Assembly: GCA_022113835.1 (NCBI GenBank)
Contig: JAILWY010000029.1
Location: forward strand, 4,804,001-4,868,000
DNA: 64,000 nt
Origin: Atopsyche davidsoni
Taxonomy: Eukaryota > Arthropoda > Insecta > Trichoptera > Hydrobiosidae
Direction: 5' to 3'
Made by a program: the position numbers and the translations under genes. Under the pieces are notes generated by a model that was not told where the DNA came from, did no database searches, and saw only the letters and a list, made by a program, of their open reading frames with translations. Below are positions 49,301-59,589 of this stretch, piece by piece; within the stretch, counting starts at the first letter, position 1, and each line of letters begins with the position of its first letter.

Positions 49301-52300
49301 AATAGCAATTTATGTAAAATCGTATATATTTTAAATTTGATAAATCTGCATTTTTCACTCATACAGTTATATTGCGTGCACAAGGAGTGGGAGAGGCTGC
49401 AATCCGGATTGACTTGTATTTTTAGAACATGGATTGATTTTATTTATTTATAACGGTGTGGGTATAAGGAATTATTACATTTTGTTTTATTGTGTCTAAT
49501 TAATTATATATTTATTGAATGTCAAGTGTGGACGTGGCCTGAGCTGAAATCGCTGTCGCCAGACGGGCCGGCGTGGTCTTGAAAACGACCTGTCGCATAT
49601 TCTCTACACACGGAAGCTGAACCAGTACAAAACAGGAAGTCACATACTGAAGTAGATCACGAATTGGTACAATTACCAAGTCGGCCATTGTGCTGGCGAC
49701 TCGAGGATGGAGGACGACTTCCGGTCAAACGATATGTATGTGTACAGATGAAACGACGAGAAAAAAAAATAGCAGAAGGCACCGCATGTCTGACGGTGAA
49801 TCGTTAATAAAACCAAGAATTTGTAAATATATAAAATATATATCGTCGTTATCGAAATCATCTCTAATACACAAGAAAAATTATACAGAAATATGGTGGT
49901 TTCTTGTTTATCATTTATTATTATTTTTTTACATTACTTGCTATGTATAAAGAAATTATTCTAATACAGCCAAAGTCGAACCCTATTAGCGTTATAAAAA
50001 AAAAAATATTTTTCTCTTCGTTTCACGTTCCATCCTATTGCCTTAATATTCAAAGCGAAAAATGTCTTATTCCGCTTATTCCGAAAAATTGAGCGACACG
50101 TCCGAAGAAGAGGGCGAAGTGCTGAGCTATTCGACCGGCAAGAAGGCCTCGCCGTGATCTGTCATAAAACAATATTACGAAACTAGTCGCTTCACAAAAC
50201 TACAAGTCGTTAAGATTCAGTCAATATATATATATATATATAATTTTTTTTTTAAAGATTAGATCGAATCTCCGGCACTGCCATTACGTCAAACAATCGA
50301 CGATCAAACAAAAGCACGCGGAATAAACAAATGACGTGCGTCGACTGTTGCCCGGTGGCCTTGGGAATTTCGATTGCAGTCACGTGTGCTGGCAACACCG
50401 ACGTTACGGCTTTTGAGCACGCATGCGAAAAAAAAAAAAAAAAAAAAAAAAACCACGATCGTTACGCTTTAATCGACTCGAGACGTCGTAAAATTGTGCA
50501 GCGATGCAACATGGTAAATCAATGGGATCATATGCAGGGGCGGCCAAAGCCGGTGCCCGTCCCACATACGCTAATTAATCTGTGACAAGTAACACAATAG
50601 GTCAGGGGTGGCCAACCCGAATGACCTTGCAGGGGCAACATAAAATTATATATTCCCATATTAGATTTAGATACACTATAGATACATGGCGCCCACTGAC
50701 CGTTTTACATGTGCCCGCCGCAAAGAAAAATATAAGCGAAAATAATTATATCCTTTTAATTTGTATAGTGTATAATTTACTACTTGTTATTTACTTTAAA
50801 TGAAAATATAAATAATATTTTACAAAATATTTTTTGTGCATTATATGTATTATTGACTATGTTCAACTGTAAATATACATTGAAAAAATAAATGGACCGG
50901 CATTCTAGAATGTGCTCTTGGGTGCAAAAAGGTTGAGGACCCCTGCTATAGATATTTTCTTAATGAAAAATTCAAACATTAGTTGTTATTATTATTCTTA
51001 CATTTAAACATACACAATATAATAATAATGATACAATACGTACATTGTAAAAAAAAATATATAACACAAAATAATTTTTTCTAATAATTTCGACAGTTAA
51101 TTTTTGCATACTATACATGTATGCACAAATGATCTTTTTTTTTTTTTAATTCATCGGTGTTCACTACTTTGGACATTGTAAAATAAATATATTTTGATGA
51201 ATCTCGCGGGCCGGGAAAATGTTTAAAAAAAAAAAAAATTAAAAAAAAAGTTTGTCCACCCCTGATCTTTTGTATCCAGTCCGCGCTCTGTACGCAAACA
51301 AGACATGAATTGCGAATCTAAATCATATATGAGAGATTGAGCGGTAAAATGTAGCTGGTTAGGTTAGGCAAATTAGAGATTGTGCAAATCAGAAAAGAGA
51401 GTGTCAGAGGTCAAGAGATAAAAGATAAATATTATAAGACATATTCGCAGTTCAGTTTTACAGCGTGATGCTGAGGTGTGGCTTTGTATTTTTTATTTTT
51501 GGCTTAGGTGAGTGCAGTGTTTGTGTGATGTGTTGCGTCATTTCGGGCTCCGATCGTCTCGATGCACCGGTCTGCTGATATTTTGGTCTTCGCGTATTGC
51601 ATGTATTGAACTTCCAGCCCTGGCGGGGGAGCCGGCCTTGGAAAATGAGCACCTGCAGGAGCTGAGGGAGGAGTGCCTGGCGAACGCTGATGAGGCGACC
51701 TTCAACGCCGTCAAGGTACACATCAGGGATCGCAAGTGTGCTAGCCGATGAGCCATGATACACGCAACCCTAAATCAGACATGGTTTCGCGAGTACGAGA
51801 TCATATGCTCTATAAGTTATTGCGTACTATAACGCGTTTATGTAAATGCGAAATGCGGCATAACACCCAAGAACATCGCTATTCAAACGATTATTATTTT
51901 TAGGCCAACTACAATCCTGATGCTTGCAAGGAGCCTGCCTTTGATATCACATCAATTTTGCAAAAGTCCGGAACACTAGAAAACACCAACACAGTTATGG
52001 GAAAGTAAGCGAACAGAGCCCACAAATTATATATAATTTGTTGCAATATACGTAATGTATCGGTGCATCGTTAGTACGCGACCGATCGAGCCCGCGTTGG
52101 CGACACAGTAATTTTTTTTTTTTAGGTACTGCCCGAGGATAAAAAAAGAAATAGACTGCCAAATTTCCATGTTCAAGGCAACAAAGCCTTGTAGGACCGA
52201 AAAGTTCATCTTCGAGCAGGACCTGTACCAGCAAATGATGCTTCAGACGGTGGCCTTGATGTGTGACCCTTCGCAGCTCCAGCTCAGAGGCAAGTGTCTC

Positions 52301-54685
52301 CTTCTCTCTCGCACGTCCTCCGACCCAGCGTGACGTTCTCTTTCCATTGTCAAATTCCAGGGTACATCACACGCGTCGGATTCGACGGGTATCTTGCAAA
52401 AACACGCGAAACTTGGAGGTGCGTCGAGCAGATCAAGACGGAGGAGAGGCGAAATGGCGTGCTGAACATAGTGCCATTGGGCGATGTCTTCAGGAACTGC
52501 CTCACACAGACCAAAGTTCCCTTTGCCTCAGAATAGTACAATAAAAATGTATTACTCATAATAAACAAACCATTTTTTTTTATTAATATGTACGAGGGCG
52601 GTCTTTTGAGGTGCCTACTGTTTCAGCTATCTCGCGCACCTTCAATCGGCGGTCTCCCAATACGAGATCGAAGGAGAAGATTCACCGTACACAGCATCCA
52701 AGCGCTCTTTGATTTCGCTTTCGATTTCCTTTCCAAAAACAAGAATCGAATCACCGACCGATATTGCTCTTTTTTCATTTTTCTAAAATACGCGTACACG
52801 TCCGCTTTCACACGCGGTCAAAACAAAACTACGAGTCCGATTCGGCTGAAATTTCGACAGTAGCCGTCTACGAGAACGCACTACACGATAGTAAATCTCT
52901 CTTGCGATACTAATGCACGATCGGGCGGTGAGGCTAAGTACTCATCGGACCGCCCTCGTATCTGCGACAGTGAGAGTGAGACAGTGAGAGAGCCCTTCTT
53001 AAATATGCAGCGGTCGGTTTCTCTTCGTTTCACTGGTTTTCGCATGTGCTGTCGGCTTGCTTAGAAGCCCTGGCTCGCGGACTGCAGTTGGCAGCCCCTG
53101 GTGTTGCACCACTCCGCGCATACCTGGACGCATTTAGAGCCCGTGACACAATCCGGACTCTTCTTGGCAGGCGCGCCGCCGGCCATGGTCGGCAGCGAGC
53201 TGCCTATACGTGCAGCGACACAACCGACATCCCCACAGACAGACGGACAGATCCGCCGACATCTTCGGTTTCGGGGTTCAAAAGCCACCTGCACGCGCCG
53301 CGACACGAACGACAACCGACGGACAAGGATATCCCAAAAAAAAAACCACGCGAAATTGGATGTTCAAATCTGCTTTTAGATATCCCATTCATGTTTATTT
53401 TCGATTTAGTTTTTCGTAATTATATTTAGCAGATTGGCTCGCCACACTTTTGGTGGACATAATGACGAGCTCGGCATTCCGCGCCGGGGAGTCTGCCAAG
53501 CTTCAAAATGTGATATAATCATTGATAAAAAAACGCTTCTTCTTCTTCAGGCGCCTCTCCTCTGGCGCAAATTCCACGTCCATGTAAATTTTCTCCTTCA
53601 AATACCTCATACATATATTTAAATAATCGACGCACGCGTGAAATTTTTATTTCTAACTCACCTCACGGGCATCGGCCTCGACAATAAAAAAAGGGCGTTA
53701 TCTTCTAGCCATTTGAATATTCCTACTTGCCACTCTCGAGCGTCAACAAATATGAACAGCTAGGATATTACGAAGAGACTTCGGACTAAAAATAGGCATT
53801 TAAAATCGAAAGCGGCCAACAACAAAACAACCACTGTAATCTTCTGGCCATTTGGCTATTCGTATTAATTTTAAAAAACGGACACGGCTCGAAATCTTGT
53901 AGCCGATTTGCTGATTTGTCAATATGTCGAAAACGTCTCGAATTTTGTGTTTAAAAGCGTTTTTGACTCAAAACCAAAAGTGGAGTATTACAAATCAAGC
54001 ATGTCTAAAGAAAAAAAAAAAACCACAATACAAATAAATTTAATTGCGTCTGTATTGCATATGCTCAAAAAGGCATGTAGTATAGTCGTAAAGAAACTGG
54101 TTGCTTCTAACTGCTTCTAAGATTTCACAGTACCTGTCGCATGTCTAAAGTTAAGAAAAATAAGAAAAGTTAAGAAAAATACAATACAAATAAATTTAAC
54201 TGCGTTTGTATTGCGTACGCTCAAAAAGACATGTGGTATAAGTCGTAAGAGACTGGTTGCTTCTAACTGCTTCTAAGATTTCACAGTACCTGTCGCACGT
54301 CTAAAATTAAGAAAAAAGTTAAGAAAAATACAATACAAATAAATTTAACTTCGATTGTATTGCGTACGCTCAAAAAGACATATGGTATAGTATTAAAGAA
54401 ACTGGTTGCTTCTAACTGCTTCTAAGAATTCACAGTACCTGTCGCACGTCTAAAATTAAGAAAAAAGTTAAGAAAAATACAATACAAATAAATTTAACTT
54501 CGATTGTATTGCGTACGCTCAAAAAGACATATGGTATAGTATTAAAGAAACTGGTTGCTTCTAACTGCTTCTAAGAATTCACAGTACCTGTCGCAAGTCG
54601 GTGGCAGGTGGCTTCTGTCCTCGGCGGAGACCGTCCCAGCCAGGGCCAGCAGCAGCAGCAGCAGCATCAGCAGCAGCAGCGACAT
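37314..54685 (-). CDS. Treh: membrane-bound trehalase (12 coding exons, nested gene in intron 1)
   Basis: Splits trehalose into two glucoses at the outer cell surface. Coding exons, 5' to 3' on minus: 54685-54588, 47391-47141, 46568-46413, 46190-46025, 45897-45745, 45518-45441, 45123-45011, 44700-44534, 44428-44258, 44058-43843, 43751-43480, 37437-37314. All junctions are GT-AG and in phase; 654 aa. Seen: signal peptide (MSLLLLMLLLLLLALAG), LPPTCDSLIYCHGPLL across the exon 1-2 join, signature 1 PGGRFREFYYWDSFW (about 168-182), SGWDFSTRW with catalytic Asp325, signature 2 QWDYPNAWPP (about 469-478), GGGGEYELQ with catalytic Glu537, a membrane segment from about 597 to 619 spanning the exon 11-12 join, and a basic tail ending in YTELRSMNGKR. 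That makes it a Treh-2-type, type I membrane protein. In-frame upstream ATGs from 54823 exist, but the start at 54685 gives a clean signal peptide. Confidence 0.93.
39265..39410. mobile_element. palindromic MITE family D
   Basis: Inverted halves TTGCTTGGGTGTT...GCTTGAAGTTTTC and GAAAACGTCAAGC...ATCCAAGAAACCAGATCA. Confidence 0.6.
40222..40384. mobile_element. hAT-like MITE family E with perfect 8-bp target duplication
   Basis: CAGTGGCACGCGGT at the left, inverse GCACGCCACTG at the right, 163 bases, flanked on both sides by ATGTATAC (40214-40221 and 40385-40392). Inner sequence shares a short CAATGCACCGGTCC stretch with family C. Confidence 0.85.
41630..41792. mobile_element. hAT-like MITE family E
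   Basis: CAGTGGCGTGCGGT ... ACCGCACGCCACTG, 163 bases, exactly the length of the 40222 copy. Flanks are only partly alike (GAGTAT and GAATAT). Confidence 0.75.
43437..43442 (-). promoter_or_regulatory. AATAAA poly-A signal shortly after the exon-11 in-frame stop
   Basis: On the minus strand AATAAA lies about 34 bases after the TGA (43478-43476) that is read if the exon-11 donor is not used. A second AATAAA is at 43395-43390. Such hexamers are common by chance in AT-rich DNA, so this is supportive only. Confidence 0.4.
47625..48068. mobile_element. hAT-like MITE family F, interrupted by a second MITE
   Basis: Starts CAGTGGTCCCCAACCCTATG and ends GCAAAAAGGTTGGGGACCCCTG-type inverse (GGTTGGGGACCCCTG). 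Near-identical ends and interior to 57379-57671 in reverse orientation. The interior is split by 47762-47962. Lies in trehalase intron 1. Confidence 0.85.
47762..47962. mobile_element. nested 201-bp MITE with 8-bp target duplication and telomere-like core
   Basis: Ends GGTACTTGTTTTATATCCG and inverse TCGGATAAAAAACAAGTACC; the arms extend through CGACCACCAAAAAT / ATTTTGGTGGTCG. Perfect duplication GCGAAAAT at 47754-47761 and 47963-47970. The core has four CCTAA units after a T run. Inserted into the family F element. Confidence 0.88.
48285..48480. promoter_or_regulatory. promoter-like patch in trehalase intron 1
   Basis: Contains CCAATCAGG (48294), AAAATGGCGAC followed by TTCCGG (YY1-like plus ETS-like, 48328-48344) and raised CpG. 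A similar ATGGAGGACGACTTCCGG is at 49708-49726. Could start an alternative trehalase 5' exon or an unannotated transcript, or be part of a repeat: CCGAGTGTTAAGCCGTCTCAG at 48447 recurs in similar form at 61103. Confidence 0.25.
50062..50157 (+). CDS. 31-codon open frame, unrecognised
   Basis: Reads MSYSAYSEKL, then SDTSEEEGEVLSYSTGKK, ending ASP and a stop. The acidic SEEEGEV stretch and GC content above its surroundings make it look less random than its neighbours. It may be a real small protein, one exon of a gene, or a processed fragment. No function is proposed. Confidence 0.2.
   Translation: MSYSAYSEKLSDTSEEEGEVLSYSTGKKASP
50603..51264. mobile_element. hAT-like element with an inner family F copy
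   Basis: Outer ends CAGGGGTGGCCAACC and GTTTGTCCACCCCTG match imperfectly. Inside, 50689-50945 is a family F copy that lost its left end (GGCGCCCACTGACC... to GGTTGAGGACCCCTG). No target duplication is legible. Confidence 0.55.
51423..51460 (+). promoter_or_regulatory. candidate core promoter of the nested gene
   Basis: A TATA-like AAATATTATAAG (51427-51438) is followed by TTCAGTTTT (51451-51459), which fits the arthropod initiator TCAGT. The ATG is 15 bases downstream. The TATA-to-initiator distance is slightly short, so this is tentative. Confidence 0.35.
51468..52536 (+). CDS. small secreted cysteine-rich protein, 27-kDa haemolymph-glycoprotein-like, nested in trehalase
   Basis: Coding exons 51468-51507, 51618-51715, 51904-52004, 52126-52289 and 52361-52536, in phase, 192 aa, AATAAA a few bases after the stop. 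Seen: signal peptide MLRCGFVFFIFGLALAG, then eight cysteines in the mature part with KYCPRIKKEIDC, KPCRTE, LMCDPS, WRCVEQ and RNCLTQ. The YCP...IDC and later LMC/WRC spacing resembles the DUF1397 family (insect 27-kDa haemolymph glycoproteins), whose role is unclear. The family call is from memory and only moderately sure; the gene model is strong. Exon 4 uses a GC donor (GAG|GCAAGT), the only non-GT donor in the window's genes. The gene lies in trehalase intron 1 on the opposite strand. Confidence 0.8.
52591..52960 (-). mobile_element. internally deleted mariner-like element
   Basis: Perfect 13-bp ends TACGAGGGCGGTC / GACCGCCCTCGTA that include the TA target. On the minus strand a frame (52811-52623) reads EQYRSVIRFLFLERKSKAK and later RSRIGRPPIEGARDS, matching the N-terminal helix-turn-helix of mariner transposases. 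The catalytic domain is gone and only 370 bases remain, so it is non-autonomous. Begins about 55 bases after the nested gene's stop. Confidence 0.85.
53061..53186 (-). CDS. 41-codon cysteine-rich open frame, unrecognised
   Basis: Starts MAGGAPAKKSPDC and continues CVTGSKCVQVCAEWC, then NTRGCQLQSASQGF and a stop. Five cysteines with C-x5-C-x3-C-x3-C-x4-C spacing in a locally GC-rich patch. The frame stays open upstream to 53315. An acceptor-like TATAGGCAG lies just before it, so it could be a terminal exon. There is no signal peptide in view and no family match. The opposite strand is also open (53046-53429), so either or neither may be real. Confidence 0.2.
   Translation of the reverse strand: MAGGAPAKKSPDCVTGSKCVQVCAEWCNTRGCQLQSASQGF
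53545..53615 (-). repeat. non-LTR 3'-end fragment
   Basis: GCGCCTCTCCTCTGGCGC, AAATTCCACGTCCATG, TTTTCTCCTTCAAATA: an internally deleted antisense family member. Confidence 0.6.
54000..54595 (-). repeat. tandem array (149-156 bp unit) overlapping the trehalase exon-1 donor
   Basis: CACAGTACCTGTCGC recurs at 54126, 54282, 54431 and 54580 (156, 149 and 149 apart). Units also carry GGTTGCTTCTAACTGCTTCTAAG and a TACAATACAAATAAATTTAA segment. The last copy of the anchor is the exon-1 splice donor of trehalase (GCGACAG|GTACTG on minus), so the intron holds three further copies of that junction. Confidence 0.93.
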
Positions 54686-57370
54686 CCGCTCTGCAAGGGC
54701 TGCCGATTTCCGGCGAGCCGCGGCGAAGAGCACCCCAGCCCCCTCGACACCCCCATCAACACCCCCATCGACACCCCCCTCGACACACCTTCGCGGTGCT
54801 GACCCTTCAGCAGCCATCCTCACACTTTGATTTAAATTATTTTTTTAAAATATATTTCATTTACTTACAGCGAAGATATCACGTTTCGCAGTTTACTTTC
54901 TAAACACACTACTTCACATTTTAAGACACTTTCAATATATAGGAACTAATGTTATTCATTTGGAATATATTTTAATTGGTATACTCGACGTTACTGAGTA
55001 TTTAATTATACTAATTTAAATATTGTAAAAACTATCTATTATATATATATCACATGGTTTTTTTTTTTTTTTTTTAAATATTTATTTCGGAAGACTCGAA
55101 GCACGTGTTATTAAAAATTATATCAAATAAAAAACAACTGCTTTAAAATAATTCAATCATTTTCACACACACACACACACACACACGTGAGAGTCGCGGT
55201 GTTTTTTTTTTTTTTTTTTTTTTATTATTATTTTCTATTTTATTTATTATTATTCCGATCACTTGTCTCGATGCGGGATGCGGGTCTCCCTTCCGTGTTC
55301 CCTTCGCTCGTCGACTGCGCGTCTCGTCACGTCGGCAGGTGGACGGATCGTCTTGCGGGCAACTTCATGGCGCTCACTGGGACGGGCTCCGGCAAGACTG
55401 GGTGGTGGGGGGGGAGGGCCTTTATCCAGGGGCGGACCTGCGAAATGGGCAATCGATAAATGAACCGCGGCTAATCGCAATCGCCTATTCATTTTGGCTA
55501 ATCATATTCACGACGAGTCTGCGCATTTCAGCCATTCGGGTCGACCTGTCGATTCACAATTATCTCGTCGTTTCATGGGTGAACCGAAAATATTGTGTAG
55601 GGTATATATTTTCTTAAAACACGTGCATATCTCAATCAGTGTACTATTTTATACATAAAAAAAAATTAAAAAAATACAGCGTGATATGAAAATTCAATGC
55701 AGTACAATTTTCCTTCCCTTAAATGTACAGGGTGATTCCAAACTTGCCTAAATTAATTTAATTTTTTTAAATTAATTAGAATTAATTAAGAATTTATTTA
55801 ATTAATTCTTATTACTAACAACACTTTACCCGAAACGGTTTTACATTTATATGATAAAAAAATGTTTAAAAAATCGTACACACATTATCTTTTACATTAT
55901 CAAGCTGCCTTATATAAACAAATTAATATTGCTACTTATTATCGTATTGAACTTGACCCGGTATGCATGCAGTATTATCTAAAAACTTGAATACAACCGA
56001 ACCTCACTCATCAACGACGTGGCGTGCCCTGATTTTTTCAACAAGACAATCAATAAATTCTGTAATATCATGCCTAACCTATATTTTCATATTATTCACG
56101 GCAAGGCATGCTGTGACGTCATCGAGGAGTAAATATATTCATTACTTATCGCTGAAGTGAAGATATTGCATATATGAACAGTGGCGCGCGGTAAGTGTAT
56201 GAAAATAAACGAAAAATAATCAAAATAAATATAAAATATTAATCTCAAAAAATCTAGAGTGAAAAAGGAATTTAAATGGAATATTTAATAAGTACACTTT
56301 GATCCTTAGTATTAGCACTATTTTCCGGAATGTGCAATGGTCGAAGATGGCCCCAGTAGCGAGATCGAAACGTCGTAAAAAACGCGGCATAACACCTAAG
56401 AACGTAGCATTTGTATTTGACAACGGAAGTCAAAGCACACTAACTCCTTTATTACTTTTGATAAATACATGTGAATGGATATTAAACCAAAAATAAAATA
56501 GTATTTAAAAACAAATAAAAGCAGAATTTAATAATTTATATTTAAAATTGAAACCTTGACCTAATTTTTCGGTTTGTTTACAAACAAAGCAAGAATTTTC
56601 CAAATGTTGTTTTTTTTTTTTAAATAGAAAATACCGATTGCGAAATATTGGAATGGATCCAAAATATTCTGTTTACAACAGCTGACTGAGAAAATATCTA
56701 TGATTATATTATATTGTCTATGTACATATATATCAAACATCTATGGCAGAATTATCTATTATGCCGCCGGTCGGCAACAAAGTAGCGGCCAGGGAACACG
56801 TGCTCTTGAGTTATCTATTATATACGAACTGTGTAAAAAAACGAACTATGAACAAAGGTTTTCAAGGATTTTTATGAATCCGTACACACAGGATGAGATA
56901 TACTTGGCAACGAGTCCACAAACCACACTACTCGGTGAAAGTAGCAGGTAAACATGCGTTTGTAGCTCTCTGGTATTTGCTCTGTACCTGCTAGCACGAA
57001 TAAACCTGAGTTTGATTTACTACATAGATCACATTGATAACATATAAGCCATCGTGTGGCATGCACCGTGTGATCTATAGATCACCCGTGAATGGCAAGT
57101 ATGACGAGATAAAATCAGAAATGAAGATGAGCACATCGGCAGGATCCTCAAACTCGTTGGAAGCGTTAAACGCAAGGTCTTTAATCATATAAAAAAAAAA
57201 TATATATATAAAAAAATATTATTTATTTAATCGATCGCGCCCATCACTATAGTGAACCCGCGTGTGATTTATAGATCATCAGATTATTTACGGAATGAGA
57301 CGAGATGAAAGATCTGGCTCGCGTGGCGCAACTCGTCAACTAGCAACCCTGCCAGCGCAGTCTTGCGATA
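54686..57370. other. trehalase upstream region and AT-rich sequence
   Basis: Contains a (CA)n/(T)n stretch (55165-55223), a GC-rich CpG patch (55260-55480) that could be the trehalase 5' UTR or promoter on minus, and AT-rich sequence. The frame at 56299-56496 includes a dispersed GCGGCATAACACC motif also seen at 51853 and 61810, so it is repeat-derived. Confidence 0.4.
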
Positions 57371-57378
57371 GCATATAC

Positions 57379-57671
57379 CAGGGGTCCCCAACCTTTTTGC
57401 ACCGAAGAGCACATTCTAGACTGCCAGACGGGCGGCGGGCACCAATTGTTTTTTCAAGGTATATTTATAGTTGGAACACAATAATACATATAATGCACAA
57501 AAAATATTTTCATGTAAAATAAATAACAGTATAAATGTATAACGATATGATTATTTTCGCTGTTTAATTACTAAATATATTTTTTTTATATCGTGGTCAC
57601 ACAGCGGCGGGCACACGTAAAACGGTCGGCGGGCGCCATGGTGCCCGCGGGCATAGGGTTGGGGACCACTG
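57379..57671. mobile_element. hAT-like MITE family F, intact, 8-bp target duplication
   Basis: CAGGGGTCCCCAACC ... GGTTGGGGACCACTG, 293 bases, flanked by perfect GCATATAC (57371-57378 and 57672-57679). Interior matches 47625-48068 in reverse orientation. Confidence 0.9.
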
Positions 57672-57694
57672 GCATATACCATAAAACTGTATAC

Positions 57695-58182
57695 CAGGGG
57701 TGCCCAACCTTTGTAGACACATAGCCTACTTTTATCTTTAAAATGTGCCACGGGGGAAAAAATACACATATACACTGTGTTCCGGTACGAGGGTAGAAAA
57801 GCAAAATATACGGCTGCTGAAAAAGGGCGAAAGAATGATAATGGTCCAGGATACCATAAAAACGCTAAAATGGGATCAGCTACAGCACTAGCCGTACTCA
57901 CCATACCTAACCCCTTCCGATTATCACTCGTTCCTTCGTTTGGCTGAGCTACACTTGACCAATTTAAAAAAAAGGAAAAATCGGTAGGACGAATGGTTTC
58001 GGTCTAAGGACGCGTCAAATATATCAAGTCCAAGAGGATTTCGTTATATATGGTATTAAGATCTAAAACAATAGTAAATATATTTTTAATTAGTGCTCTA
58101 TTTATAATATTATGTAGCCGTGCAGTCTTATTTGTTTCTGAGACCAAAATTAACTTCGCGATCGACTCGTTGGCCACCCCTG
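57695..58182. mobile_element. second hAT-like element, different interior
   Basis: CAGGGGTGCCCAACCTTTG at the left and CGTTGGCCACCCCTG at the right, 488 bases, 23 bases after the family F copy. Target duplication not certain. Confidence 0.6.
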
Positions 58183-58997
58183 CTGAAATGCTGTATTAAA
58201 TTTAAAAAATACAATTTTACTGTTTGACTCAAATAGTATATGTAAATTTTATTTATTTTAAATATAATTTTGAGCTGGAACCATATTTTTTCAATAGTTA
58301 GAATTCAACACACCAATCTCACTTCTGACTCGCTATACCGTAAAAAATAATAGAAAACAGTCGGACTGATATATTTTTCACACGTCGCGACAGAACTGAC
58401 AACAAATCGCGACAACAAATTTCCACGTGCAATTTTTATGCGATGCAAGTTGTTTTTATTTATTTGTCAAGTGTTTTTTTTTTTTTTTTTTTTGTCCGGT
58501 CAATTGTGAATTCTGTCCCACCGTGCGCCGTGTCAGAATAAATTCGTGCTCACGAGCTGCCGAAGTAACGAACTCCATTGTATCACAAACAAGCCGCAAT
58601 GCAATAAAATGCATTGCGCTGCAAAAAAAAAATCGTACGAAGGCGATAACACCTGATAACGACGTGTGAATATAAATATAAATATATATACATTTTTGCT
58701 TTTCACTGCTATCGAATAACAGCGGATGACCTTGAGACTGTTTATTTGGCGATACAAATATGGACGGTCTCACGGGCAACGAACTTTGGTGAAACGTTGC
58801 TCAAATAATCACAGCCCGACGCGGCTTAACGCCTGAGAAAATAACCTCAATAACGACCTCCAAAACCGGTGAATAAAAACGATAGCCATTTTAAAATATC
58901 TGGAATAGAGTCTTTCATAGATTATGAGCATTTTGCTGTGTTTTATATTATATTTGTTTTATATTATATTATTTATTATTATATTTATATTTGTTTT

Positions 58998-59066
58998 AAT
59001 TGTGAGGCAAGTTGGAGAGCAGTCAAAGGTCGTTAAAAAGACTGGGGGACAAAGGTTCGAGTGTCT
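58998..59066 (+). other. tRNA-derived sequence with A and B boxes, possible SINE head
   Basis: GAGGCAAGTTGGAGAGC (A-box-like, 59003-59019) and GGTTCGAGT (B-box, 59054-59062) at tRNA-like spacing. The anticodon arm does not form a standard 7-base loop, so it is not a functional tRNA. Confidence 0.4.
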
Positions 59067-59589
59067 TCTTGATAGCATCTGAATGATTGCAGATAATCAT
59101 TAGTGCGGATCGAAAATATTATTACGTAATTAATGTGACCCCATGAGTTTTGAAGCAACGCTATGTATATTTATATATATATGTATATATAGTATACAAT
59201 TAATCACAATTCATATCCAAACAATAAGATTGTATCGATCGGTTATATGGCGAGTGAGAAATCACATGTCATTGATGTCAAATAGAAAACGACTCCACGG
59301 TTCTTCAAAGCGACATTAACTACTAATTAATCAATTGTTAGTTCTCCGTCGCGCGTCATTCAATGCAATAAACCACATCATTATGGACGATTCGCATAAC
59401 ACGAGGAAATCGATTAGTATATATATACATAGTATATGTCGGTTCCACAATAGCACAAAACGATCAAAATTTTCGCACGAGCAAAAAAAAAACCACGACG
59501 CTTGAATTGGACAAAATATGCCGCAAAATCTAATAATTAATCATATACGTAATTATACAATAAATATAGTATGCTCCAGCTGATTTTCC

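Noticed and set aside
54686..54823. In-frame N-terminal extension of trehalase with Gly/Val/Asp repeats
   Set aside because: The ATG at 54685 begins a clean signal peptide; the extension would bury it and is repeat-like.
56299..56496. 65-codon frame with KRRKKRGITPKNVAF
   Set aside because: Part of a dispersed motif (GCGGCATAACACC) also at 51853 and 61810; no domain support.
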